A DNA stretch of 40,556 nucleotides from Leptolinea sp. (GTDB lineage Bacteria; Chloroflexota; Anaerolineae; Anaerolineales; Anaerolineaceae). The notes below the pieces were generated by a model that was given only the letters and a program-made list of their open reading frames with translations, did no database searches and was not told the DNA's origin. Location of the stretch: the NCBI GenBank assembly GCA_012798535.1, contig JAAZMZ010000015.1, positions 1 through 40,556 of the forward strand, read 5' to 3'. Positions 8,090 through 16,068 of this stretch are shown one piece after another (position 1 is the stretch's first letter; each line of letters opens with the position of its first letter). The translations under genes and the position numbers were made by a program.

Positions 8090-9352
8090 CTAAGGGCAGC
8101 GGATAAAACCTTGCGCCCATAAACAACCACCACAGGCAAGTTCAGTGTTGCCAAGGCAGTCGTTTATGTTATCTTCGGATAATTCGCACCCATCACAGAA
8201 AGTACATGGGGAAAAATCAAACCGCTGTAGCCTATCACGTAGAGATTCGTATTTTTCATTTTTCCAGATACCTAGAACTCCATTCTCATTAATATTCCCC
8301 AATGAATAGTTCATGGTTTTTCGCAATTGCAGGCGGCAGACATACTGGTTCGTGTGAAGCAAAGGTAAACAGGGAGAAACACTCCCATCCCAACGAATTG
8401 ACATGCTCCCCTGTTCGATGAATGGACAGTTATCTACTGCCCGGTTATATTCAAAACCGGCCAATTCCAGGCGGAACTTTCGGCTATAGATATACGTCAA
8501 CACTTCTTTTGTTACTTCATTCCAATCCATTCGGGATAAATTGACCAAAGGATATGCTGTATTCTGCCGCCCGATCATATTTTGCATGGAGCGTTTATAA
8601 AGGATTTGATCGTTCAATTCTGTCGTATGTGGAAGTACATTACTGATAGAGAATCGAGTCGCACCCAATTGGATTCCCAGCTGCAAAACTTCCGGCAGAT
8701 CTTTGATATTCTTCTTCATGGCGACAAATGCAATCCCCAGGTTGGGAAGTGAGTTATCAATATCTGTCGCTTTATGGCGAATGTAACGCAATTTTCTCAG
8801 GTTGTCGATAACTTGAGGCAAAGAAGATCCCAGACGGATATCGACATAGCTTTCTTCCGAAGAACCATCAAGTGAGATCCAAAGTACATCCAATCCAAAT
8901 CGAATAAACTGAAGCGAACGCTCCTCCGTCAGGAGAAGGCCATTCGAGATCAGTTCCACCCTGGCGCCAATTTCCTTGAACCTTTTTACCCAATCTAGGA
9001 TCTTTGGATGAAGGAGTGGTTCACCATAACCACCGAAAAAGATCGTGGGGAGTGCCGGGAGCTCCTGTACTTCGGAAAAGATTTTTTCAAAGGTAGCATC
9101 ACTCATCAACCCGGATGGTTCACCCCATACATTACGCATGCAGGTCTGACAATCGAGGTTGCAAAGATTAGTCACTTCAATATAGATTTTTGCCAGTTGA
9201 GAAACCGGTCGGTAGACCCGAATTTCATTATTGCCTTCTTCGATATAGACATCCACTCCCGGCTGAAAACCAAAGCGCGAAACCAGTTCGCCGGGGATGA
9301 TCAAATCGCCTTTTTCATCAATATGGGCTTTATGCAAATATTGTTTTTTCAT
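8090..9352 (-). CDS. Radical SAM maturase of tungsten-cofactor oxidoreductases, AbrB-like N-terminus
   Basis: The 420-residue protein begins with an AbrB/SpoVT-like swapped-hairpin segment (residues 1-50, DEKGDLIIPGELVSRFG). A radical SAM barrel follows with the CNLDCQTC motif (Cys64, Cys68, Cys71) that binds the SAM-coordinating [4Fe-4S] cluster. The C-terminal half is Cys-rich (CPFIEQG, then CTFCDGCELSEDNINDCLG, ACGGCLWAQGFIRCP), as in SPASM-type proteins with auxiliary clusters. This architecture matches the family described as a tungsten cofactor oxidoreductase radical SAM maturase, found beside AOR genes. It is the last gene of the minus-strand AOR block, 72 nt after the MoaD-like gene. 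Its exact chemistry is not established. Confidence 0.88.
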   Translation of the reverse strand: MKKQYLHKAHIDEKGDLIIPGELVSRFGFQPGVDVYIEEGNNEIRVYRPVSQLAKIYIEVTNLCNLDCQTCMRNVWGEPSGLMSDATFEKIFSEVQELPALPTIFFGGYGEPLLHPKILDWVKRFKEIGARVELISNGLLLTEERSLQFIRFGLDVLWISLDGSSEESYVDIRLGSSLPQVIDNLRKLRYIRHKATDIDNSLPNLGIAFVAMKKNIKDLPEVLQLGIQLGATRFSISNVLPHTTELNDQILYKRSMQNMIGRQNTAYPLVNLSRMDWNEVTKEVLTYIYSRKFRLELAGFEYNRAVDNCPFIEQGSMSIRWDGSVSPCLPLLHTNQYVCRLQLRKTMNYSLGNINENGVLGIWKNEKYESLRDRLQRFDFSPCTFCDGCELSEDNINDCLGNTELACGGCLWAQGFIRCP

Positions 9353-9424
9353 CTAAAATCACCGGCCCGCAGAAATATTTTCATAAAAAAACGTTGGTCA
9401 GATTTCAATACTGTATTCAATGGT

Positions 9425-9664
9425 TTATCCCCCTGCGACCTGGGGAAATATTCCGATATCGCTGCCTACTTTTAATGGGGTTTCATGCCTGACGATCATG
9501 TTATTGATGAAAACAACATGGGCCTCTTCAGATGGAATATGAAGCGTATTGATAAGATCAATAACTCTCGCATTTTCCGGAAGATCAACTTTAAATGGTT
9601 CTCCGGCTCGAACACCGGGGCCATAATGAGTCAGTGTAGCAAAAAGTTTCACAGTAACTTGCAT
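9425..9664 (-). CDS. MoaD/ThiS-family sulfur carrier protein
   Basis: A 79-residue ubiquitin-fold protein that begins VTVKLFATLTHYGPG and ends VGIFPQVAGG-like (DIGIFPQVAGG). The C-terminal GlyGly is the site that MoeB-type enzymes adenylylate and load with sulfur as a thiocarboxylate. It sits between the unrecognised 267-residue protein and the radical SAM maturase in the AOR block, so it probably donates sulfur for the pterin dithiolene of the tungsten cofactor, perhaps dedicated to this AOR. Three other MoaD-like proteins are encoded in the window. Confidence 0.88.
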   Translation of the reverse strand: MQVTVKLFATLTHYGPGVRAGEPFKVDLPENARVIDLINTLHIPSEEAHVVFINNMIVRHETPLKVGSDIGIFPQVAGG

Positions 9665-9700
9665 GATCTACTCCGGTCAATCACATCCAAAATCTTTCAT

Positions 9701-10504
9701 TTATGTTGTACTTACTTTATATACTATTCTCGTATGGTTTTGTGAACTTTCTACATCATCTGATTTGGCCGGCATCAATCCCAATGTCAATTCAATTGAA
9801 TCTTTAGCCAACCTGTATCTCGCAAACCCCAGGTTGGAGAGTGGCGTAAATGGTACATATTCAGATATAGTCCAGCTATGTCTTGGAAACTCCCTTAAAT
9901 AGAACGATTGCAAAGCCCCAATTCCAGTTTCACCATCGTATGCATGCCAGCCGGCCGTGTCGTCAATATCGTCAACAACCGTCTTGGGATCAATCCTTTG
10001 ATAACCAGGGGGTATAGGTATCCCCTCGGGTGTAATATCAAATTTAAATACCGGGACTGAGAATTTCAAACTTGAAATAACGCTGGTCGCCAATGGTTCA
10101 AAAGTTGTACGGACAGTTTTCGGATGTGACACCATCAAGTGAAGCACACAGAATTCATGAGAAAGTATCCCGGTCCACAACCGCCGGATGTCTTTTTTGG
10201 GGAGGACAATCTCCGCTTCCAATCCAACTGCATCTCCCAACTTCCAAGGAGCAGCGCCGATATTTTTGGCTCCAAGAAATCCGGCTGTTTTACCAATGGT
10301 TTCATTCCATAATGGCCGGATATCTTTCTTTGCCCAATTCCATTCTCCCCGAATCGCAATTAAGCCCGCATCGGGTTCTTCATAAAACGGATCAAGGCAA
10401 TTAAGCGTTGCAGTAAAAAACTCAGAATCACCGATAGATTTATGTATCCAAAAATCGGGATGTGTTATTTCATATCCCCAGTAAATATCATGATATACAG
10501 GCAT
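9701..10504 (-). CDS. Unrecognised 267-residue protein in the AOR maturation block
   Basis: I do not recognise a family with confidence. The protein is soluble-looking, with no signal peptide, membrane span or Cys cluster. Two similar-looking halves may exist: the N-terminal part (YEITHPDFWIHKSIGDSEFF, then KLGDAVGLEAEIVLPKK and FCVLHLMVSHPKTV) resembles the strand pattern of PsbP/Mog1-like folds, and the second half (residues 150-267) starts after FKFDITPEGIPIPPGYQRID. It lies between the AOR gene and a MoaD gene on the same strand with 36 nt to the latter, so it probably works with this AOR as a chaperone, targeting or electron-transfer factor. That role is only inferred from position. Confidence 0.75.
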   Translation of the reverse strand: MPVYHDIYWGYEITHPDFWIHKSIGDSEFFTATLNCLDPFYEEPDAGLIAIRGEWNWAKKDIRPLWNETIGKTAGFLGAKNIGAAPWKLGDAVGLEAEIVLPKKDIRRLWTGILSHEFCVLHLMVSHPKTVRTTFEPLATSVISSLKFSVPVFKFDITPEGIPIPPGYQRIDPKTVVDDIDDTAGWHAYDGETGIGALQSFYLREFPRHSWTISEYVPFTPLSNLGFARYRLAKDSIELTLGLMPAKSDDVESSQNHTRIVYKVSTT

Positions 10505-10513
10505 ATTTTTCTA

Positions 10514-10543
10514 CCCGGGTGCGATGATTACACCGCACCCGGG
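10514..10543 (-). other. Intercistronic hairpin between AOR and the 267-residue protein gene
   Basis: CCCGGGTGCG (10514-10523) and CGCACCCGGG (10534-10543) form a perfect 10-bp GC-rich stem with a 10-nt loop. In minus-strand RNA it is not followed by a U-run, so it is not a standard terminator. It sits 22 nt after the AOR stop and 10 nt before the next start, where it could stabilise the AOR message or reduce read-through. Confidence 0.5.
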
Positions 10544-10565
10544 AATTATGGAATTTTGATCGAGA

Positions 10566-12326
10566 CTATTTACCGTCGTGTACCCAGGAATAGACTGAAT
10601 CAAGCTGTTCGTCAGTGATCGTCCATTTGACATTATGAGGCGGCACAGCCTCTTCACGCATGAATTCCGGCGGGCGGTCATCCTGTGCGGTGAAACCGGC
10701 GCGTTCATTAAAGAGACGCTCCATCTTCAAAATCTCTTTGCCCAGGGGAATAACATCGTCGCCTGTGATCTTCAGACCGGTAACCCCGGCAACAGATTCA
10801 GCCATGCCAGCCCAGCCCTTGGCGATATCAAGGATCGGGAATGCGATGAACAGGCAGTAGCCAGTGCTATCAATGAATGCCGTCGCAGCCTGGAAGGTGA
10901 GAGAAAGTTCTGCTTTTCCTTCATCCGACAACGGATCCAGTTTGCCGCTGACACCGGCAATTTCTGGAGCGATCGTATAACCGGCTGTGTGGTCTGCACC
11001 CATTGGAGTAGTGGCATATGTGACGCCGATCCCTTTTACGGCACGCGGCTCATACGCAGGCATAGATTGATGTTTTACTACAGGGACCCGGCTAACGCCA
11101 AACGCTCTCGCCGTAGTCTCAACACCTTGACCGAGGATACGGCCCAAAGGAGTGCCTTTGCGGATCTCATCAAACGTCTTCAACGCACCCTTTTCGTCAC
11201 CGAATTTCAGCAAACCACCTTCCATGGCTATAGCAATCGTATTTCCGGCTTCGATCGTATCCACACCGATGTCATTGCATTCGTGGGTCATCTTGGCAAT
11301 GTAATCGAGATTATCGATGCCACAGTTCGCGCCTAACGACCAGGTGGTCTCGTATTCTACACAGGAGGCAATAGCTTTGCCTTTTTCGTCCGGGATGATA
11401 TTGGAGCATTTAATAATACATCCGGGGTGGCAGCCGTGTCCCATCATGCCATCACCACCGCGTTTTTCACAATATTCCGCCATCGCCTCGCCTGAAATCT
11501 TCGCGGCACCTTCAAATTGACCGGCGCTAAAATTACGAGTTGGTAATCCACCGGCTTCGTTTAAAAGATTGACCAACACAGCAGTGCCATAGGAATTCAA
11601 TGCACCGCCTTTTTTAGTCAGGCCGTGTTCCTGAATTGCCTCGGTCAACTTCTTGCGGCCTTCCTTGAAGAGTTCCTCATTCGCAATTTCCACACCAGGC
11701 GCGCCTTCATCATTGACCACAATAGCCTTCACTCCCCTTACAGCCATAACGGCGCCCAAACCGCCGCGTCCGGCATAACGGCCAGGTTTGTTTTCGGGAT
11801 CATTAACGGAAATACCGGCGTTGGACATTTTCATTTCACCGGCTGGCCCGATGCCAATGATTGCCTGTTTGGGATATTTTTTATCCAGGATCTCATCGAC
11901 CTCGTACATTCCTTTTCCAATCAGGTCAGCAGCATTTTCAAATTTAACACCGTCTTTATTGATGACCAGGGTATACCACTTTCCATTTGCAGGAGTACCT
12001 TCAATGATGATCGCTGCAATGCGCAGTTTGGCGATTTTTTGCGAAGACAGACCGCCTGCATTTGATTCCTTAATGCCACCGGTCAAAGGACTCTTACCGC
12101 CGAACGAAGTGCGTCCGCTGCTTGGCGCTGCAGGTGATCCAGATACCCAACCTGGAGCAATGACAACCTTATTGTTCGGCCCAAGCGGATGACACATTGG
12201 ATCAACTTCGTCACAAACAATCGCAGATGTTAAAGCACGGCCCGCCCAGCGCGACCATTTTGCCGGAACATCTTCATATGTTGCCTTTAGATTGGTCATA
12301 TTAATTCTTAAAATTTTCTTTGGCAT
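10566..12326 (-). CDS. Tungsten-dependent aldehyde:ferredoxin oxidoreductase family protein (first copy)
   Basis: The 586-residue protein is an AOR-family enzyme that oxidises aldehydes to acids with a tungsto-bispterin and a [4Fe-4S] cluster, passing electrons to ferredoxin. Visible family features are the N-terminal ILRINMTNLK strand, PAAPSSGRTSFGGKSPLTGG, and GIGPAGEMKMSNAGI. The cluster cysteines are GHGCHPGCIIKCSN with the fourth Cys in DSTGYCLF near the C-terminus. The first three cysteines are spaced C-x3-C-x3-C, unlike the second copy (C-x2-C-x3-C). The frame opens at 12374, but ATG 12326 has AAGGAGC seven nt upstream and starts where the family starts. Neighbours are two MoaD-like genes and a W-maturase. 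The substrate is unknown. Confidence 0.93.
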   Translation of the reverse strand: MPKKILRINMTNLKATYEDVPAKWSRWAGRALTSAIVCDEVDPMCHPLGPNNKVVIAPGWVSGSPAAPSSGRTSFGGKSPLTGGIKESNAGGLSSQKIAKLRIAAIIIEGTPANGKWYTLVINKDGVKFENAADLIGKGMYEVDEILDKKYPKQAIIGIGPAGEMKMSNAGISVNDPENKPGRYAGRGGLGAVMAVRGVKAIVVNDEGAPGVEIANEELFKEGRKKLTEAIQEHGLTKKGGALNSYGTAVLVNLLNEAGGLPTRNFSAGQFEGAAKISGEAMAEYCEKRGGDGMMGHGCHPGCIIKCSNIIPDEKGKAIASCVEYETTWSLGANCGIDNLDYIAKMTHECNDIGVDTIEAGNTIAIAMEGGLLKFGDEKGALKTFDEIRKGTPLGRILGQGVETTARAFGVSRVPVVKHQSMPAYEPRAVKGIGVTYATTPMGADHTAGYTIAPEIAGVSGKLDPLSDEGKAELSLTFQAATAFIDSTGYCLFIAFPILDIAKGWAGMAESVAGVTGLKITGDDVIPLGKEILKMERLFNERAGFTAQDDRPPEFMREEAVPPHNVKWTITDEQLDSVYSWVHDGK

Positions 12327-12407
12327 ACTTGAAGCTCCTTTTTGTCTAAGAGTGGGTTGAACAGCCTGTATCAAAAACGAAAAGCAATGTCGATGAAATG
12401 GTTTGGA

Positions 12408-12755
12408 TTACGAATAAAAATTGTGCATCGCCCCATGTTCTTGAAGGGCTTTCTTAAGGCCTTCAGAAATCGGAAGGCCATCTCGATACTGGAATGGGAT
12501 CAAACGATCAATTGAGAAAATTCCCACATGATCCCCATCCCTGAGTGGTTCATTGGCTCCAGTACTTATCCCTGGAACTTCACAAAGAACCGCATTGATG
12601 AATAGATAACCCCGTTCATTTTCAGGTATTCCAAGCACTCTCAAGAGGTCAGCCTTTCCAGAATCCGGGCTTAACTCTATGTCGACCTGAGCCACGTATT
12701 TTCCACCGCCGAATCTGGCCAGTGAACCGTAAAGATTTGTATTGACTTTTATCAT
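12408..12755 (-). CDS. MoaD/ThiS-like protein without the C-terminal GlyGly
   Basis: A 115-residue protein whose first 80 residues fit the MoaD/ThiS beta-grasp pattern: VNTNLYGSLARFGG at the start, GYLFINAVLCEVPG in the middle, and LRDGDHVGIFSIDR where MoaD proteins read GDEVALFPPVSGG. Instead of ending in GlyGly it runs on for about 30 residues (LIPFQYRDGLPISEGLKKAL). Without the diglycine it could not form a thiocarboxylate, unless processed. It lies 81 nt upstream of the AOR start and is probably co-transcribed. Similar ThiS-fold proteins form parts of other AOR gene sets; a structural or docking role is a guess. Confidence 0.75.
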   Translation of the reverse strand: MIKVNTNLYGSLARFGGGKYVAQVDIELSPDSGKADLLRVLGIPENERGYLFINAVLCEVPGISTGANEPLRDGDHVGIFSIDRLIPFQYRDGLPISEGLKKALQEHGAMHNFYS

Positions 12756-12904
12756 CGATGGGAGACTTTCGATGGATTTATATTATAATTTTTTTTAGGG
12801 TAAATCAAGATTTAAAATTTTCTTTAATGTGAATACTATCAATCAAAAAACCAAACTGAATGAATTTTTCTACATATTGGTTTTTTAGAACACTTCAATA
12901 AAAA

Positions 12905-13900
12905 TCAGATCAGTTTTACCTGTCCCATTTTTTCTACAGAATATCCACCCATTTTAATAATTAACTCTTTAAATAATTGGTCCTTCAATATCTCAATAAC
13001 AGGTTCAAAACGAGAGGATAAATACGTCTCTTCGCGCATTACCAGGTCGAATTGTTCAGAAAACAATGGTATGAAATCCAAATCAAATGATTGCGCAATT
13101 GACATGACCCCTATACCTGTAGTAGCCAATCCAATATCTACAGCTTTCGCCACATCAGAATGTGTAGGTGCATCGGGCGTGGAGATACTAATCGCATCAT
13201 ATTTAATGTTCAATTGTTTTAATTGTTGATCTATCCATAGACGGGTACCGGTTCCCCTTTTTCTATTCTTGAATTTGACATCATTTCGTAATAAGTCTTT
13301 TAATCCGGAAATGTTTTGAGGATTTCCTTTTTTAACATAAAAACCCTGTTGACGATCCACGAATTTCACAATAGCCATAGTCTGATCGCTGAAAAGGTGT
13401 TGAACATAGGGAACGTTGTATTCGCCAGTAGCTATGTCATATAAATGACAGCCGGCAATATCGCTAAAATTTTCTTTTAGATAGATCAATGCATCTAAGC
13501 TGCCTACAGGAAGGGTATAAACATAATTGCCACCCATTTTGCTATTCAATCTGGCAACCAGGAAATTTAATGCCGGGTCGTCACTGGCAAGAACAACAAG
13601 ATGGTCATCCTCAGGTGGCTCTGATAAAACCGCCATATTTACGACAAACATATTTGCTGTCGCGCGATAGTACTTAACAAGATAGTTTTTTTCCATTTGG
13701 ACCGACACCAATTCAACCAGACCTTCCTTTTCAAGAAGTTTGATATGGTGCCGGACACGTGCTGGATGGATATTGATCGTTGATCCAATTTGAGAAAGCG
13801 AAGCTTCTCTGGCTATCAGGATTCTTAGGATTTCCAATCGAGTGGGATCACCGAGCAATTTGATCGCTGAATCAGACTTTACATGTTGAATGATCTGCAT
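12905..13900 (-). CDS. ArsR-type HTH regulator fused to a PBP-like molybdate/tungstate-type domain
   Basis: The 331-residue protein has an N-terminal winged HTH of ArsR type (residues 10-75: IKLLGDPTRLEILRILIARE, then HPARVRHHIKLLEKEGLVEL). The remainder (about 95-315) is a PBP-like domain (PF12727 type) with the motifs CHLYDIATGEYNVPYV, VKKGNPQNISGLKDLLRND and KRGTGTRLWIDQQL. The same motifs appear in the proteins at 14104 and 30514. PBP-like domains of this group are linked to ModE-like and MoeA-like proteins. It likely senses an oxyanion or pterin-related ligand and controls the AOR block just downstream; the ligand is an inference. It is separated by 149 nt from the MoaD-like gene. Confidence 0.85.
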   Translation of the reverse strand: MQIIQHVKSDSAIKLLGDPTRLEILRILIAREASLSQIGSTINIHPARVRHHIKLLEKEGLVELVSVQMEKNYLVKYYRATANMFVVNMAVLSEPPEDDHLVVLASDDPALNFLVARLNSKMGGNYVYTLPVGSLDALIYLKENFSDIAGCHLYDIATGEYNVPYVQHLFSDQTMAIVKFVDRQQGFYVKKGNPQNISGLKDLLRNDVKFKNRKRGTGTRLWIDQQLKQLNIKYDAISISTPDAPTHSDVAKAVDIGLATTGIGVMSIAQSFDLDFIPLFSEQFDLVMREETYLSSRFEPVIEILKDQLFKELIIKMGGYSVEKMGQVKLI

Positions 13901-14103
13901 GTTTTTCTCGATCCATTGTGGTTGGTTGTTATATTATATATATAGCAAGTCTTTCTGATTTTTTACCGGAGTTGATAATCGATCCAAGGATATTCAACAA
14001 AAAAACACATCCATATTGGGTGTTTATTTATACAATATAACCAATCTAAGATTCTTGATTCTGATAAGTGTAATTGGTAGAAAAAGTCTTTTGAAATCAC
14101 CCT

Positions 14104-16062
14104 TTAATCAATTCGTAGTCCCATTTGTGATAGATCGTAACCAGGAAGCTTTGAAATGGCTTTGCGAAAAGCATTATCCTGTGACAGTTCAAAGATTGGA
14201 TCGAGCAAATGACTTTCAAGTATAGAATTGGGTATGACCAATTGATACATTTCTACGTAAAGAGGCACGAAATCCAGGTCTAGTGCGTTAGCCGCAGCAG
14301 TGATCCCCAATCCACAATCCGCCCGCCCAGACTTCACGGCGGCTGCTACTGCCAAATGAGTAAACTCTTCCTCTGTATACCCGGTGATTTTTTCGTCAGA
14401 TATTCCAAGTTTTCCCAGTTGATAATCGAGAAGAACGCGGGTGCCTGAACCCCGTTGGCGATTGACATAAGAAATATCTGGATGTTCCAGGTCTTTGAGA
14501 GATTTGATATTTTTAGGATTCCCTCTAGCTACAATCAGACCCTGTTCACGCCCTACCCAACCGAATACAGACACCGGGCAATCAGGTAGGTACGTCTGAA
14601 TATAGGATTTGTTATAAACACCTGTTTCTGGATCAAGCAAATGTGAACCCGCAAAATGGGCTTCACCACGTTTGAGTGCAATCAGTCCGCCCTGGCTGCC
14701 GACGTTTACGGACACCAATCTTCGAGAGTAGTGAGTCAGGAATTGAGCCAGAATATCAAGCGTAAGGTCATGTGAACCAATGGCAAAAATTGTGTGCTCG
14801 ATTTCTTTCTGGCTGCGATATAAACGCACTTCAACATCTGACCCCGCTTCCAAACCCTGGATTCCCCTGGGAATCAGAACAATACCATCCGCATGAACCA
14901 GGGTGTTGATCATTCCAGCCCCTCTGGCCAGAGGAGCTGCCAGCACTTGCCCGTTCACCCGACCAACGGCTACGCGCATAAAATCGTCATCACCCTGTGG
15001 TGAATTGACTTTTCGCGTGATTTTCGCCGAGACCGTTTCCCCCTGCAATTGATCTTTCCTGCCCAACCAAAGTGACAATAACGGTTGGACAAAAATCTCT
15101 CCCGTCAAAGCTGCTGATACCGGATACCCCGGGATGCCGATTATTGGAATCAGTTTTTTGTCTTTTCGGGCAATCATCCCCAGGATTACCGGGTGGCCCG
15201 GCCGAACTGCCACACCGTGTACAAGAACCTTTCCCAGTTTCTCGATAACACCAAAGGAGAAATCCTCCGCACCAGCGGAAGATCCGGCATTGATCAAAAT
15301 CAGGTCGTAATCTCTGGCGGCTTCTTCCACTCTGTCGCAAATGGCGTCAAATTTATCCTTTGCTATCGGGAATCGGTCAGCATTGCCACCCCACTGGTTT
15401 ACCTGGGCCGCCAGTACGATCGAATTGAATTCAATAATATCCCCTGCCTTGAGATCGCTGCCTATCGCAACCAGTTCCGTACCAGTTGGAAGAATTGCCA
15501 CTCTTGGTACTTGCGCTACTTTCAAACTTGTTTGACCTGAAGCCGCCAATGCTCCCAAATCAATGGGACGCAAGGTCTGCCCAGCCGGCATGACCAACTC
15601 GGTGGCGACAATATCTTCGCCCATGGGTCTAACATGGCTCCATGGCGTAACTGCCGCCCGAATTCGAATGGCATAGGGTTGCCGGGGTTGATCGCTGATC
15701 TTCCCATATTCGTCCAGAGGTTCAACATTTTCGATGGGAATGACGGCATTTGCCCAACCCGGCAATGGATCACCAGTATCCACGTAAATTGTCTGTTCTT
15801 CGAATCGTAGTAATACCGGGGTTGATAATGAAGCGTCCTTTGAATTTTCTGCTCTTATCGCGAAACCGTCCATGGCAGAAGCATGATAATGTGGGCTCGA
15901 AATCCGTGCCCAGACAGACTCGGCAAGAACCCGTCCAACCGCATTTTCATTTAAAGGAATTTCTTCAATCCCCAGTAAGCCATATAGTCCGGCATTCTCC
16001 AATTCATGCTGAAACCGGGATTTTGCCTCTGATAAAGGTATGTCGTGAAGGTAAATGCTCAT
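14104..16062 (-). CDS. MoeA-type molybdenum insertion protein fused to a PBP-like domain
   Basis: About 652 residues. The first 410 are a full MoeA module: ASAMDGFAIRAENS near residue 65, GDIIEFNSIVL, NAGSSAGAEDFSFGVI, VHGVAVRPGHPVILG and GIPGYPVSAAL. The last 220 are a PBP-like domain with SHLLDPETGVYNKSYIQTYL, ARGNPKNIKSLKDLEHPD and RQRGSGTRVLLDYQLGK. MoeA modules insert Mo or W into adenylylated molybdopterin, and the added domain may bind or sense the oxyanion. Start choice is unsure: GTG 16068 abuts the upstream moeA stop, and ATG 16062 lies six nt later. This two-domain architecture is known in Mo/W-rich anaerobes and archaea. It is coupled to the plain moeA. Confidence 0.9.
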   Translation of the reverse strand: MSIYLHDIPLSEAKSRFQHELENAGLYGLLGIEEIPLNENAVGRVLAESVWARISSPHYHASAMDGFAIRAENSKDASLSTPVLLRFEEQTIYVDTGDPLPGWANAVIPIENVEPLDEYGKISDQPRQPYAIRIRAAVTPWSHVRPMGEDIVATELVMPAGQTLRPIDLGALAASGQTSLKVAQVPRVAILPTGTELVAIGSDLKAGDIIEFNSIVLAAQVNQWGGNADRFPIAKDKFDAICDRVEEAARDYDLILINAGSSAGAEDFSFGVIEKLGKVLVHGVAVRPGHPVILGMIARKDKKLIPIIGIPGYPVSAALTGEIFVQPLLSLWLGRKDQLQGETVSAKITRKVNSPQGDDDFMRVAVGRVNGQVLAAPLARGAGMINTLVHADGIVLIPRGIQGLEAGSDVEVRLYRSQKEIEHTIFAIGSHDLTLDILAQFLTHYSRRLVSVNVGSQGGLIALKRGEAHFAGSHLLDPETGVYNKSYIQTYLPDCPVSVFGWVGREQGLIVARGNPKNIKSLKDLEHPDISYVNRQRGSGTRVLLDYQLGKLGISDEKITGYTEEEFTHLAVAAAVKSGRADCGLGITAAANALDLDFVPLYVEMYQLVIPNSILESHLLDPIFELSQDNAFRKAISKLPGYDLSQMGLRID

Positions 16063-16068
16063 ATACAC

